In this document: positions 1 to 15,685 of the stretch, in pieces
Layout of the letters: each line of letters opens with the position of its first letter
How positions within the stretch are numbered: position 1 is the stretch's first letter
Assembly: GCA_025699005.1 (NCBI GenBank)
Contig: JAILWI010000001.1
Location: 372,001 to 436,000, forward strand
Direction: 5' to 3'
DNA length: 64,000 nucleotides
DNA from: Chloroflexota bacterium
Lineage (GTDB): Bacteria; Chloroflexota; Limnocylindria; QHBO01
Position numbers and translations under genes: made by a program
The notes under the pieces: model-generated
Seen by the model: the letters and a program-made list of their open reading frames with translations, nothing else
Database searches by the model: none
What the model was told of the DNA's origin: nothing

Positions 1-36
1 GCCGGTGACGATCGCGGTGCGGGTGGCATCGGTCAT
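1..36 (-). CDS. N-terminus of a probable short-chain dehydrogenase (cut by window edge)
   Basis: Only twelve codons are visible, reading MTDATRTAIVTG on the minus strand from an ATG at 36. The R-T-A-I-V-T-G string matches the first beta strand and start of the glycine-rich NAD(P)-binding turn of short-chain dehydrogenases. It lies 25 bp downstream of the ppc stop on the same strand, so it may be co-transcribed. No Shine-Dalgarno is visible; CACGAT nine bases upstream could be a -10 box. The assignment rests on very little sequence, and another Rossmann-fold protein is possible. Confidence 0.4.
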   Translation of the reverse strand, partial: MTDATRTAIVTG

Positions 37-61
37 GGCCGCGACATCGTGACGGATCGGG

Positions 62-2833
62 TCAACCGGTGTGCTGGAGTCCGGCCGCGATCCCGCCGAC
101 GGTCAGCTGGAGCAGGCGCTCCGCAGCCCCCCGCTCGTCCGCCGTGAGCGACCCGCCGCGGAGCTGCTCGAGGGCGAGGACCTGGAGCTCGCTCAGCACG
201 TCGACATATGGCGTGCGGAGCTCGACGCTGCGACGGAAGCGCGGTGAGCGCTCGAGCAGATCGTGGCTGCCGGTGATCGCCAGGAGCTCCGCCTGGGTGC
301 GGCGACGCTCGTCCTCGATGGCATCGGCGATGCGGCGCATCGGCGGCTCCTCACCGGCCAGGGTGGCGTAGCGCCCGGCCAGGATCGGGTCGGCGAGGGC
401 GAGACCGAGCTCGACGTTGTCGATCACCGATCGGAAGAAGGCCCAGTCGCGGTACGCCTCGACGAGGAGCGCGCGCCCGTCGGCGTGCCGATCGGCGAAC
501 TCGGCCAGCGCGGCGCCGACGCCGAACCAGGCGGGCAGGTTCGTGCGGCTCTGTGACCAGGAGAAGACCCAGGGGATGGCGCGCAGCTGCTCGAGGCTCG
601 GGGCAGCTCCCGGCGAGCCGCGACGGGCCGGCCGCGAACCGAGCTCCATGCGGCTGATCTCGTCGATCGGGGTCGCCCGGTGGAAGTACGTCGCGAAGTC
701 GGGATCCTCCCACACGAGCCGCCGATACGACGCCTCGGCGAGATCCGACAGCTCGTCCATCAGGTCCCGCCAGCGCTCGGCCCGGGCGGCGGTCTCCGCG
801 GCGTGCTCAGCTCGGCTGGCGCGGAGCACGGCGTTCGTGAGCTGCTCGAGATGCCGCTGGGCGATGACCGGGCTCGGATACCGTTCGGCGATGACCTCGC
901 CCTGCTCGGTGAGGGCCAGGCGGCCATCGACCGACCCGCCGGCCTGCGCCAGCACCGCGCGGTTCGCCGGCCCGCCGCCGCGGCCGATCGTGCCGCCCCG
1001 GCCGTGGAACAGGGTCAGCTCGACGCCCTCCTCGCGCGCGACCGCGACGAGCTCCGCCTGGGCGCGGTACAGGCTCCACGCCGCGGCGAGGTAGCCGCTC
1101 TCCTTGTTCGAATCGGAATAGCCGAGCATGACCTCCTGCCGCATCCCCCGGCGCTCGAGGTGGCGCCGGTACGCCGGGTCGCGGAGCAGTGCCGTCAGCA
1201 GAGTTCGCGCACCGGTCAGCGCGTCGCGCGACTCGAGCAGCGGGACGAGATCCATCTCGAGCGGGTCCGCGTTCGGGGAGGCAAGGGCGTCGAGCTCGAG
1301 CACGTTGAGGACGTCGGTCGCCGATCGCGTGAAGCTGATGACGTACCGCGGCAGTGCGGCCGCGCCGAACGTGGCGTGCGCCTCGCGCACGGCCCGCAGC
1401 GTGTCGAGCACCTCGGCCGCTCCGGGCCCGCTTCCCGACAACGGCTCGTCGAGGTCACCTCCCTCGCGGATCCGCTCCAGCGCCGCGGCGTGGACATCGG
1501 CGTGCTGGCGGACCTCGAGCGCCGCGAGGTGGAACCCGAAGGTCTCCACCTGCCAGACGAGATCCTGCACCTCGCCCCACGCCACGCGCCCTGCTCCGTG
1601 GCTGACGAGCGACGCCTGCATCGCGTGCAGGTCGTCGAGCAGCTCCGACGGCTCGGAATACGCATGACGGTGCGAGCCGCGACGGCCGGTCAGCCGCGTC
1701 CGGGTGCGCTCGATCCGCTCGGCCATGATCCCGAACGCCTGCCGGTACGGCTGGCGCGGGAACCGCCGGCCCAGGCTGGCCCGCAGCTCGGGCAGGGCGC
1801 GGAGATCGCTCGCGATGCGCGCCGCGTACGCATCGGGCAGGCCGGCGCGGTCGTCGCCGATGGCGATCGTCTGCTGGAGCCGCTGCCCCACGTTCCGATA
1901 CCCGTGGAGCACGTGATCGGCCTGGATCCGGAGCGTGGCGCGCGTCGTGTCGGCGGTGACGCCGGGATGTCCGTCGCGGTCGCCGCCGATCCACGAGCCC
2001 CACCGCACGTAGGCCGGGGCCGCCGGCGGTCGGGCGCCGCTCGAGGCGGTCGCTCGGCCCCGCTCCACGAGCGCGACGTCGAGCGCGCGGTACAGCCGCG
2101 GGGCCGTGGTGAAGAGCGTCTGGTCGAAGAAGACCATCGCCGCCCGCACCTCGTCGAGCGGCGTCGGTCGCTCCGTCCGCGCGTGGCTCGTCTGCCACAG
2201 GATGCTGATCTCCTCGCGCAGCCGGCGGCGCAGGTCGCGGTCCTCGCTCCGCGTCAGTCGCGGGTCGTCGAAGCGGTCGAGCAGCGAGTAGATGCGTCGC
2301 TGGGCCACGAGCACGGTCCGGCGGCGTGCCTCCGTCGGATGGGCGGTGAGCACCGGCCGCAGGAGCAGCCGATCGAGGAGGGATCGCATCTCGGCAGTCG
2401 TCGTGTCGCTCCGGGCCAGGCGTGACACGGCATCGGCGACGCTCTCCGGCAGGCCGTCGCGTGAGCTCGATCGCTCTCGCTGCCGGAGGGAGCGGACCCG
2501 GTGCTTCTCCTCGGCGAGGTTGATGAGGAGGAAGTAGGCCGTGAAGGCGCGGGCGACGGCCAGCAGGTCGTCGAGCCGGTGGCCGCGGACCAGCGCGCGA
2601 AGATCATCGGCGTGCTCCGCGGTGTCGACGGTGGCGGACCGGCGGCGGATCGCCGCGCGACGGAGCTGCTCCACCAGCTCGAAGCGGGCATCGCCCTCCT
2701 GCTCGACGATGACCTGCCCGAGCAGCGCTCCGACCAGCTTGACCTCGCGCGACAGCGGGTCACGGGCGTGGGCACTGCCGATGCCCTTCGGCTCGGCTCG
2801 GCGGGCGGTCTCGGCGGCGGTCGATCGGGGCAC
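62..2833 (-). CDS. ppc: phosphoenolpyruvate carboxylase
   Basis: Carboxylates PEP with bicarbonate to oxaloacetate, an anaplerotic cytosolic step. Family signatures are present: LTAHPTEARRRTV with the catalytic His near residue 164, GGDRDGHPGVT, the GYSDSNKESGY loop, and the glycine-rich HGRGGTIGRGGGP loop near residue 610. The C-terminus ends QHTG, close to the canonical QNTG. The open frame extends upstream to 3055, but that part would overlap the neighbouring small zinc gene and has no family similarity. I chose the GTG at 2833 because TGAGGAG lies just before it and because the protein (about 923 aa) then has the usual length. The upstream gene ends 13 bp away, so the two are probably one transcript. 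Confidence 0.93.
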   Translation of the reverse strand: MPRSTAAETARRAEPKGIGSAHARDPLSREVKLVGALLGQVIVEQEGDARFELVEQLRRAAIRRRSATVDTAEHADDLRALVRGHRLDDLLAVARAFTAYFLLINLAEEKHRVRSLRQRERSSSRDGLPESVADAVSRLARSDTTTAEMRSLLDRLLLRPVLTAHPTEARRRTVLVAQRRIYSLLDRFDDPRLTRSEDRDLRRRLREEISILWQTSHARTERPTPLDEVRAAMVFFDQTLFTTAPRLYRALDVALVERGRATASSGARPPAAPAYVRWGSWIGGDRDGHPGVTADTTRATLRIQADHVLHGYRNVGQRLQQTIAIGDDRAGLPDAYAARIASDLRALPELRASLGRRFPRQPYRQAFGIMAERIERTRTRLTGRRGSHRHAYSEPSELLDDLHAMQASLVSHGAGRVAWGEVQDLVWQVETFGFHLAALEVRQHADVHAAALERIREGGDLDEPLSGSGPGAAEVLDTLRAVREAHATFGAAALPRYVISFTRSATDVLNVLELDALASPNADPLEMDLVPLLESRDALTGARTLLTALLRDPAYRRHLERRGMRQEVMLGYSDSNKESGYLAAAWSLYRAQAELVAVAREEGVELTLFHGRGGTIGRGGGPANRAVLAQAGGSVDGRLALTEQGEVIAERYPSPVIAQRHLEQLTNAVLRASRAEHAAETAARAERWRDLMDELSDLAEASYRRLVWEDPDFATYFHRATPIDEISRMELGSRPARRGSPGAAPSLEQLRAIPWVFSWSQSRTNLPAWFGVGAALAEFADRHADGRALLVEAYRDWAFFRSVIDNVELGLALADPILAGRYATLAGEEPPMRRIADAIEDERRRTQAELLAITGSHDLLERSPRFRRSVELRTPYVDVLSELQVLALEQLRGGSLTADERGAAERLLQLTVGGIAAGLQHTG

Positions 2834-2846
2834 GCGCTCCTCAGGC

Positions 2847-3080
2847 TCAGCCGAGGGCGGCGACGACCCCTCCGGGTGCGTAGTGCGGCTGCTCGGCGCA
2901 GGCAACGATACAGCCTCGTGCGTCCCGTTCCTCGCGGCCGGAGAAGTGCCACCAGGCGCCGTCGTCGTGGCGCTCGAGGCGGCATCCGCAGACGACGCAG
3001 GTGATCGGCGCGAGGCGCCCGTCGCGGACCGAGAAGGCCGTGAGATCACGCTCAATCGAAATCGGCTCGGGGAGTTCCAT
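2847..3080 (-). CDS. small putative zinc-binding protein
   Basis: A 77-aa protein of unknown function. It has a CVVCGC knuckle near residue 28, a His-Asp-rich middle (RHDDGAWWHFSG), and a second Cys/His group (CIVACAEQPH), a pattern fitting one structural zinc site. It begins with ATG 3080. TACGCT at 3087-3092 (reverse strand) ends six bases before that ATG and there is no Shine-Dalgarno, so the message is probably leaderless. It precedes ppc by 13 bp on the same strand and is divergent from the trp operon. I do not recognise a characterised family. Confidence 0.65.
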   Translation of the reverse strand: MELPEPISIERDLTAFSVRDGRLAPITCVVCGCRLERHDDGAWWHFSGREERDARGCIVACAEQPHYAPGGVVAALG

Positions 3081-3168
3081 GGAGTGAGCGTAGGACCGCG
3101 TGCCGCCGATGTCGGCGACGCCTCGGTGATGCTTGGGTTGCGGGCCGGTTGCGATCGCCGGCCTTGCC

Positions 3169-3197
3169 TTGACCCACCGGGCGGTGCGGCCTAGGAT
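3169..3197 (+). promoter_or_regulatory. sigma-70-type promoter of the trp operon
   Basis: TTGACC (3169-3174) is followed after exactly 17 bases by TAGGAT (3192-3197). Initiation would fall near 3204, just before the T-box leader. This is the clearest two-box promoter in the window. Confidence 0.75.
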
Positions 3198-3212
3198 TCG
3201 GCTCCAACTTCA

Positions 3213-3458
3213 GACGGCGACGACCGGGACGAGTACCGGACGCACGGCCAGCAGAGCGAACCGGGATGGTGGAAGCCGGCATGGCACGACGACCGTGAAT
3301 GGACCCGTGAGCCTCGCCCCGAGGTCCCGCGCGGGACGCTAGGCGGCGACGGGAAGGCCCCCGATACCTCGGCCTCGAACGAGCGCGGACCGGCGTGGTC
3401 CGAACCAAGGGTGGCACCGCGGAAGAGAGCCTCCGTCCCTGACCGGATGGAGGCTTCG
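3213..3458 (+). promoter_or_regulatory. T-box riboswitch, tryptophan-specific
   Basis: The leader shows the ordered T-box landmarks: GACGAGTA at the base of stem I, an AGAGCGAA distal-loop motif, GGTGGAAGCC, and a specifier loop reading GTGAATGGAC in which the TGG codon (3300-3302) is the Trp specifier. The antiterminator bulge sequence AACCAAGGGTGGCACCGCGG (3403-3422) matches the T-box consensus and would pair with the NCCA end of uncharged tRNA. A terminator hairpin follows. The placement before trpE fits induction when tRNA-Trp is uncharged. The stem I boundaries are approximate. Confidence 0.9.
3428..3455 (+). terminator. T-box terminator hairpin
   Basis: AGCCTCCGTCC (3428-3438) pairs with GGATGGAGGCT (3445-3455) across a six-base loop, followed by the modestly T-rich TCGTTGT. 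The 5' arm directly follows the antiterminator motif, as in transcriptional T-boxes. The weak U-tract leaves some doubt about efficiency. Confidence 0.75.
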
Positions 3459-3482
3459 TTGTACGCCACAGCAGGAACCCCG

Positions 3483-4844
3483 ATGACCATTGCGACCCCG
3501 GCACGCGTCACGAGCATCGAGCTCGCCGCCGACACGCTGACCCCCGTGGCAGCCGCGCTGCGCCTGGGTCCGCGCTGCGCGTTCCTGCTCGAGAGCGTGG
3601 AGGGCGGCGCTCGCTACGGTCGCTACTCGATCGCCGGGATCCATGGCCGCTCGATCGTCATCCGGCCGGGCGACGGTGACCCGCTCGAGATCCTCCGCGC
3701 CGAGCTGCCGTCCACGGCCCCGTCCGCGAACGACCCGGCGTTCCCGCTCGCATCGGGCGTCGGCTACCTGGCCTACGAGGCGACGGCGCACTGGGAGCGC
3801 GTCCCGCCCGTCGCGCGCGACCCGCTGGGCATGCCGGACGCCGTGTTCCACCTGCCGTCGGCGGTCATCGTGTTCGACCACCTGGCGCAGGTCGCGCGCA
3901 TCGCCACGCTGGACGGGCCCGGAGCCGATGAGCGGCTCGCCGACGTGGCCGCGGCGCTCGGCACGCCTGTCGCGGCCGAGGTTCCCGCGCCCTTCCCCGA
4001 CGCTGTCGTTCCAGCCGAGATCGATCCCGCGGCGCGCGCGGCCTACGAGCGCGGCGTCGCCCGCCTGGTCGAGGAGATCCATGCCGGTGAGATGCTCCAG
4101 ACCGTCCTCGCGCGCCGCTTCTCGGTGCCGACCGAGCGCAGCGCGCTCGAGATCTACCGCTCCCTGCGACGCGTGAACCCGTCCCCGTTCCTCTACTACC
4201 TGGACCTCGCGGTCGTCGGCCCGGGCACCGCGGTCGTCGGCGCGTCCCCGGAGCTGCTCGTCCGCGTTCGTGACGGCGAGGTCGTCACGCGCCCGATCGC
4301 CGGCACCCGGCGCCGAGACGAGGACCCGGTCGTCGACGCGGCGCTCGAGGCGGAGCTGCGCGCCGACCCCAAGGAGCTCGCGGAGCACGCGATGCTCGTC
4401 GACCTGGCGCGCAACGACGTGGGACGTGTCGCGTCCGCCGGGAGCGTCGAGGTCACGACCCTGCGCGACGTCGAGCGCTACCGGCACGTCATGCATCTCG
4501 TGTCGGAGGTGCGCGGCAGGCTCGCGACCGACCTCGACGCCTTCGACGCGGTGCGCGCCGTCTTCCCGGCCGGGACGGTCAGCGGTGCGCCGAAGGTGCG
4601 TGCCATGCAGGCCATCGCCGAGCTCGAGGACGAGCGGCGCGGCCCGTACGGCGGTGCCGTCGGCTACTTCAGCCCGACCGACGTCGAGTGCGCGATCACG
4701 ATCCGCAGCGCCCTCATCCGCGACGGCGTCGCCACGGTCCATGCCGGCGCGGGGATCGTGGCCGACTCGATTCCCGACCGAGAGGCGGCCGAGGTCGCGG
4801 CCAAGGCGGCGTCGATGCTCGCCGCCATCGGAGGCCCGTCGTGA
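3483..4844 (+). CDS. trpE: anthranilate synthase component I
   Basis: Converts chorismate to anthranilate with ammonia supplied by TrpG, the first committed step of tryptophan synthesis. The 453-aa protein carries the LLES motif near residue 37, part of the Trp feedback pocket, then the chorismate-binding core with RPIAGTRRR, HAMLVDLARND and FPAGTVSGAPKVRAMQ. The frame is open back to 3411, inside the T-box, so I took ATG 3483. AGGA lies eight bases before it, and the protein then starts just before the conserved N-terminal domain. It overlaps trpG by GTGA. A PabB role is possible by homology, but the Trp T-box argues for TrpE. Confidence 0.93.
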   Translation: MTIATPARVTSIELAADTLTPVAAALRLGPRCAFLLESVEGGARYGRYSIAGIHGRSIVIRPGDGDPLEILRAELPSTAPSANDPAFPLASGVGYLAYEATAHWERVPPVARDPLGMPDAVFHLPSAVIVFDHLAQVARIATLDGPGADERLADVAAALGTPVAAEVPAPFPDAVVPAEIDPAARAAYERGVARLVEEIHAGEMLQTVLARRFSVPTERSALEIYRSLRRVNPSPFLYYLDLAVVGPGTAVVGASPELLVRVRDGEVVTRPIAGTRRRDEDPVVDAALEAELRADPKELAEHAMLVDLARNDVGRVASAGSVEVTTLRDVERYRHVMHLVSEVRGRLATDLDAFDAVRAVFPAGTVSGAPKVRAMQAIAELEDERRGPYGGAVGYFSPTDVECAITIRSALIRDGVATVHAGAGIVADSIPDREAAEVAAKAASMLAAIGGPS

Positions 4845-5425
4845 AGGTCTTCCTGCTCGATAACTACGACTCGTTCACGTACAACATCGTCCAGCTGCTC
4901 GGACGCATCGGCGCCGATGTCACCGTGGCGCGGAACGACCAGGTGACCGTGGCCGAGATCGAGGAGATGACTCCCGAGGCGATCGTCATCTCGCCGGGCC
5001 CATCGCTGCCGGAGCGGGCGGGCGTCAGCGTCGAGCTCGTGCGGCAGCTGGGACCGTCGGTCCCGACCCTCGGCGTCTGCCTGGGGCACCAGGCCATCGG
5101 CGTCGCCTACGGCGCGAGCGTGATCCGCGTCCCGCCGGTGCATGGCAAGGCGTGGCCGGTTCACCACGACGGGACCGCCTCGTTCGAAGGCCTGCCGTCC
5201 CCGTTCGACGCGGCGCGTTACCACTCGCTCGCCGTGGCCCGTGAGGGCCTGCCCGAGGAGCTGGAGGTCACGGCCTGGTCCGATGACGGCGTGGTCATGG
5301 GCATGCGGCACCGCTCGCACCCGGTCGAGGGCGTCCAGTTCCACCCCGAGTCGATCCTCACGCCCGACGGCGAGGCGCTGGTGGCGAGCTTCCTGCGCCG
5401 CGCCGCCGCCGTGCCGGCGCGCTGA
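4841..5425 (+). CDS. trpG: anthranilate synthase component II (glutamine amidotransferase)
   Basis: Class I glutamine amidotransferase of about 194 aa that hydrolyses glutamine and passes ammonia to TrpE. It begins [11 protein letters not shown], has the nucleophile Cys80 in [10 protein letters not shown], and ends with the catalytic His/Glu in [11 protein letters not shown]. The GTG start at 4841 overlaps the trpE stop in GTGA, giving translational coupling. No trpD, trpC, trpF, trpB or trpA follows in this window, so the rest of the pathway is elsewhere. Dual use in folate synthesis (PabA) is possible. Confidence 0.93.
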   Translation: MKVFLLDNYDSFTYNIVQLLGRIGADVTVARNDQVTVAEIEEMTPEAIVISPGPSLPERAGVSVELVRQLGPSVPTLGVCLGHQAIGVAYGASVIRVPPVHGKAWPVHHDGTASFEGLPSPFDAARYHSLAVAREGLPEELEVTAWSDDGVVMGMRHRSHPVEGVQFHPESILTPDGEALVASFLRRAAAVPAR

Positions 5426-5426
5426 C

Positions 5427-6092
5427 GTGCCGGATCCCGAGCGCGCCTCGAGCGCGATCCGCCTTCGCTTCGCCGACGCGCCCGACGCCCTGGCCGAGAT
5501 CGTCGGGGCGATCGCCGCGGCCGGCGGGCGGCTGCGGACCCTGTCGACGCCACGCGTCGCCGGTGGGGTGGCGGAGGCCGAGCTCGAGGTTCTGGGCCTG
5601 GACGAGACGGCCCTGGCGGCCGTGCTCACCGGCATCGACGCGGTCGAGTCCCACGAGCCGACCCGCATCCTCGATCGCGTCTTCGGCAAGCGGGTCATCG
5701 TCGTCGGCGGTGGCGCGCAGGTCGCCCAGGTCGCTCTGGGTGCCGTGTCCGAGGCTGACCGTCACAACCTGCGCGGCGAGCGGATCAGCGTCGACACGAT
5801 CGCGCTGGTCGGGGAGGAGCCGATCGCGGCCGCCGTTCGTGCCGTGGCCGACCTGCCGCGAGCCCGCTGCCTCGTCCTCGCCGGATCGATCATGGGCGGA
5901 CAGATCACCGAGGCCGTGCGCGAGCTGCGGGAGCACGGGGTGCCCGTCATCGCGCTGAACATGGCCGGCTCGGCTGCCGGCGCCGCCGATCTCGTCGTCT
6001 CCGACCCGGTGCAGGCCGGGACCATGGCGGTCATGGCCATCGCCGATACCGCCCAGTTCGACCTCGCCCGCCAGCGCGGCCGCCGCTACTGA
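5427..6092 (+). CDS. ACT-like domain protein of the trp operon (DUF5612-like)
   Basis: A 221-aa protein whose GTG start lies one base after the trpG stop, so it is almost certainly co-transcribed under the T-box. Residues about 10-75 look like an ACT fold ([19 protein letters not shown], then [12 protein letters not shown]). The rest is a conserved domain with [35 protein letters not shown] and [10 protein letters not shown]. As I recall, archaeal ACT proteins labelled DUF5612 have the same arrangement. No catalytic function is known to me. The operon suggests an amino-acid-sensing role in aromatic metabolism, which is inference. Confidence 0.75.
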   Translation: MPDPERASSAIRLRFADAPDALAEIVGAIAAAGGRLRTLSTPRVAGGVAEAELEVLGLDETALAAVLTGIDAVESHEPTRILDRVFGKRVIVVGGGAQVAQVALGAVSEADRHNLRGERISVDTIALVGEEPIAAAVRAVADLPRARCLVLAGSIMGGQITEAVRELREHGVPVIALNMAGSAAGAADLVVSDPVQAGTMAVMAIADTAQFDLARQRGRRY

Positions 6093-6121
6093 GGCAGGCC
6101 GACCGCTACCATCGGCGAACC

Positions 6122-6808
6122 ATGTGTGGTCGATTCAGCCAGGGCGAGCCGTCGCATCGGATCAGCGACTATTTCGGCGCCTACCCCGATGACGATCTGC
6201 CCGACGGGCTCTACAACGTCCCGCCGACCGAGACGATCCGCATGGTCGTGCAGCGGGAGGACGAGCGTCGCCTCGTCGCCGCGCAGTGGGGATTCCGCCC
6301 GTTCTGGGCCGCCGGCGACCGGCGTCCCGGGGCGAAGTCGTGGATCAACGCGCGCTCCGAGACGGCGTGGGACTCATCGGTCTTCGGGCGCTCGCTCCGC
6401 GGTCGCCGATGCATCGTGCCGGCGGACGCCTTCTACGAGTGGGACCGCACGACGTCGCCGCGCCAGCCGTACGCGATCGGCCCCGCCGCCGAGGGCGGGA
6501 TGCTGGCCCTGGCCGGCATCTGGACGCCGCTCCATGACGAGGGCCTGACGGCCGCGATCCTGACCACCGCACCGAACGAGCTGCTGGCGCCGATCCACGA
6601 CCGCATGCCGGTGATCCTCGACGCCGACGGCTGGGAGGCGTGGCTGGATCCCGATGCCGATCTCGGCCTCGTCGCGGCGCTCATGCGGCCCGCGCCGGCC
6701 GACCAGGTGCGCATGTGGCCGGTGAGCACGGCCGTCAACCGGGTCGCGTCCGACGGGCCGGATCTCCTGCGCCCGGTCGAGACCGCTCCGACGCTCGGCC
6801 TCGCCTGA
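6122..6808 (+). CDS. SRAP family protein (YedK/HMCES-like abasic-site shield)
   Basis: SOS-response-associated peptidase family member of 228 aa. The family forms a thiazolidine crosslink through Cys2 with abasic sites in single-stranded DNA. Cys2 is present (MCGRFSQ), with NARSETA, CIVPADAFYEW and the late PIHDRMP histidine motif. TACCAT at 6107-6112 ends nine bases before the ATG and there is no Shine-Dalgarno, so a near-leaderless message is likely. It follows the trp operon by 29 bp and may also be reached by read-through. Confidence 0.92.
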   Translation: MCGRFSQGEPSHRISDYFGAYPDDDLPDGLYNVPPTETIRMVVQREDERRLVAAQWGFRPFWAAGDRRPGAKSWINARSETAWDSSVFGRSLRGRRCIVPADAFYEWDRTTSPRQPYAIGPAAEGGMLALAGIWTPLHDEGLTAAILTTAPNELLAPIHDRMPVILDADGWEAWLDPDADLGLVAALMRPAPADQVRMWPVSTAVNRVASDGPDLLRPVETAPTLGLA

Positions 6809-6811
6809 GGC

Positions 6812-7396
6812 TCAGTCCCGGCGCGCCGCTCCGGCGAGGCGCCACGCGGCGGGCAGCAGCGCGGCGGCGACGGCGATCTTCAGCGCATCGCCGAGGAGGA
6901 ATGGCGTCGCCCCGAGCCCGATGGCCGTCGGCAGGTCGGCGTCCAGCGAGACCGCCAGCCACGACACGCCGAGCACGTAGATGAGCAGGTTGCCGAGGAC
7001 CATGAGGCCGGCGGTGCCGGGCACGGTTCGATCGGCACCCCGACGGGCCAGCGCGCCGACCACGATCGCCGCGAGCACGAAGCCGACGATGTAGCCGAAC
7101 GAGGCGAACTCCCAGCCGGAACGCTGCTCGCTGAACCAGGGAACGCCGAGCGTGCCGGCCACGAGGTAGAGGCCCATCGCCGCGCCGCCGCGCATCGGCC
7201 CCAGCGCCGCGCCGGCCAGGAGGACGGTCAGGGTCTGGAGGCTGAGGGGGACGGGCGTGAACGGCAACGGGACGGCGACCTGCGCCGCGAGGCCGGTGAG
7301 CGCCGCCGCGCCGACGACGAGCGCCACGTCGCGAGCGAGCTCGCCGGGAATGAGATCGGCCAGGACGCGGGGTCGGGCAACTGCCTGTGCTGTCAT
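6812..7396 (-). CDS. bioY: biotin transporter BioY
   Basis: S-component of a biotin ECF or stand-alone transporter, 194 aa, with about six hydrophobic segments. The family motif is seen in VPLPFTPVPLSLQTLTVLLAGAALGP near residue 45, plus GLYLVAGTLGVPWFS. The frame is open upstream to 7561, but that part lies inside the ROK gene. ATG 7396 is supported by TAGGCT at 7404-7409 (reverse strand), ending seven bases upstream, so the gene has its own leaderless promoter. No bioM or bioN homologue is adjacent. The stop lies four bases from that of the convergent SRAP gene. Confidence 0.9.
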   Translation of the reverse strand: MTAQAVARPRVLADLIPGELARDVALVVGAAALTGLAAQVAVPLPFTPVPLSLQTLTVLLAGAALGPMRGGAAMGLYLVAGTLGVPWFSEQRSGWEFASFGYIVGFVLAAIVVGALARRGADRTVPGTAGLMVLGNLLIYVLGVSWLAVSLDADLPTAIGLGATPFLLGDALKIAVAAALLPAAWRLAGAARRD

Positions 7397-7419
7397 GGCG
7401 CGCAGCCTAGCATCGGCGC

Positions 7420-8442
7420 TCAGCGCGTGAGGGCCGCGGCCGCGGCCAGCGCCGATCCGCGCGCGCCGGCCATGTCGCGGTCGGGAACGAGGACGAAGCG
7501 CGCGATGGCCGCCTGCTCCTCGCGCAGCTGCGTGTGCACGCGGACCCGCTCGAGGAACCACTCGCCGAAGTGTGACGCCGCCTCCACGACGCCCCCGCCG
7601 ACGAAGTACACGGCCGGATCGCTGTAGTTCGCCGCGATCGTGAACAGGCGCCCGAGTGCCGCGGCCTGCTGGTCGAACAGCGCCAGCGCCATCTCGTCGC
7701 CGTCGACGCCATAGCCACGGACGGCCTTGGCCGCATCGGCGAGCGGGAGCGCGGCCAGCGGGTGCTCGGGGTAGCGCCCGAGCCAGTAGGGGAGGAGGTT
7801 GCGAACGATGCCGGTGAGGGAGGCAATGCTCTCGACGTCACCGGCATTGCCGCAGCCGCAGATCGGCATCGGCTGGTCATCGGCCAGGATGCCGTCGGTC
7901 GCGATGCGGACGTGCCCGAGCTCCCCGGCCATCCCGGTCGCCCCGCGGACGACCTGGCCGGACTCGATCACCCCTCCGCCGAGCCCGGTGCCCACGATGG
8001 CCGACACGGACGAGCTCGTCATGGCGTCCGCCCCCAGGAGCACGTGGTGCGCATAGAGGGCCGCGGCATTGCCGTCGTTGTTGTAGACGACCGGGAGGCC
8101 GATCCGCTCCTCGAGCCCGGCGCGCACGTCGAATCCCCACCACCCCGGCTGCGCGAAGTTCGTCGCCCCCTTCACGCTGATCACGCCGTCCGCGCTTGCC
8201 GGTCCGGGCGTGTCGAGCCCGACGGCCACCACCCGCTCGCGCTCGACGCCGATGTCGCGCAGGACGAGCTCCATCGTCTCCGCCATGGAATCGATGGCCG
8301 ATGCCGGCCCCTCGGCGACGCGGCTCGGGATCTCGTACATGCGGTCGACGAGGAACCGGCCCGCGGCGTCGAGCACCGTCGCGTTGTTCTTCGTCGCGCC
8401 GTTGTCGATGCCGACGACGACGCGCTCCGACGGGCTGACCAT
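7420..8442 (-). CDS. ROK family sugar kinase
   Basis: A 340-aa ROK protein, probably a glucokinase or related sugar kinase. It shows an N-terminal phosphate-binding segment (GIDNGATKNNATVLD), the GELGHVRI sugar-binding motif, and the zinc-type ICGCGNAGDVES motif near residue 195. There is no N-terminal helix-turn-helix, so it is not a ROK repressor. TAGGAT at 8449-8454 (reverse strand) lies six bases before ATG 8442, indicating leaderless expression. bioY follows 23 bp downstream on the same strand. The substrate cannot be read from sequence. Confidence 0.85.
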   Translation of the reverse strand: MVSPSERVVVGIDNGATKNNATVLDAAGRFLVDRMYEIPSRVAEGPASAIDSMAETMELVLRDIGVERERVVAVGLDTPGPASADGVISVKGATNFAQPGWWGFDVRAGLEERIGLPVVYNNDGNAAALYAHHVLLGADAMTSSSVSAIVGTGLGGGVIESGQVVRGATGMAGELGHVRIATDGILADDQPMPICGCGNAGDVESIASLTGIVRNLLPYWLGRYPEHPLAALPLADAAKAVRGYGVDGDEMALALFDQQAAALGRLFTIAANYSDPAVYFVGGGVVEAASHFGEWFLERVRVHTQLREEQAAIARFVLVPDRDMAGARGSALAAAAALTR

Positions 8443-8551
8443 CGGTCCATCCTAGGGCGTCCCCGCCCGCGCGTCCGTCCCCGGTGGACATGACGCCCGG
8501 ACCCTGGCACCCGCCGATGAGCCGGAGACGGCGGAGACGTAACGGCACAGC

Positions 8552-11151
<2,600 letters not shown>

Positions 11152-11164
11152 AACATTGCCTAGG

Positions 11165-11170
11165 ACCGTA
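11165..11170 (-). promoter_or_regulatory. -10 box for the metYX leader
   Basis: Minus-strand TACGGT ends eight bases before the leader-peptide ATG, like other leaderless starts here. A perfect TTGACA at 11178-11183 is only seven bases upstream of it. That hexamer could serve TAGGCA with a 15-base spacer, but the ATG would then lie upstream of the transcript start. Confidence 0.4.
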
Positions 11171-11269
11171 GCAGCGCTGTCAACGATTGCGATTCGGTTG
11201 CGCCCGATTGCGTCCGCAGCGTCGCCGCATCTCAACCGTGCCGTCGCCGACGACGCGGCACGCGCTCCG

Positions 11270-11275
11270 TAGGTT
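11270..11275 (+). promoter_or_regulatory. possible -10 box for gltB
   Basis: TAGGTT would place initiation near 11282, about 24 bases before the gltB ATG. No convincing -35 box is seen. The rest of the 10873-11305 gap holds the metY leader on the other strand. Confidence 0.35.
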
Positions 11276-11305
11276 GGAGGGCACCCGCACCTGCGAGACG
11301 CCGTC

Positions 11306-15685
<4,380 letters not shown>

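Noticed and set aside
2834-3055. 74-codon N-terminal extension of PEP carboxylase
   Set aside because: It is Ser/Ala/Pro-rich, overlaps the small zinc gene in another frame, and has no counterpart in the family. A GTG with a Shine-Dalgarno marks the start.
3411-3482. Extension of trpE upstream of 3483
   Set aside because: It would translate the T-box antiterminator and terminator.
11178-11183. Perfect TTGACA as -35 box for the met leader
   Set aside because: No good -10 sits 16-18 bases downstream, and a 15-base spacing to TAGGCA would start transcription inside the leader ORF. Kept only as an alternative.
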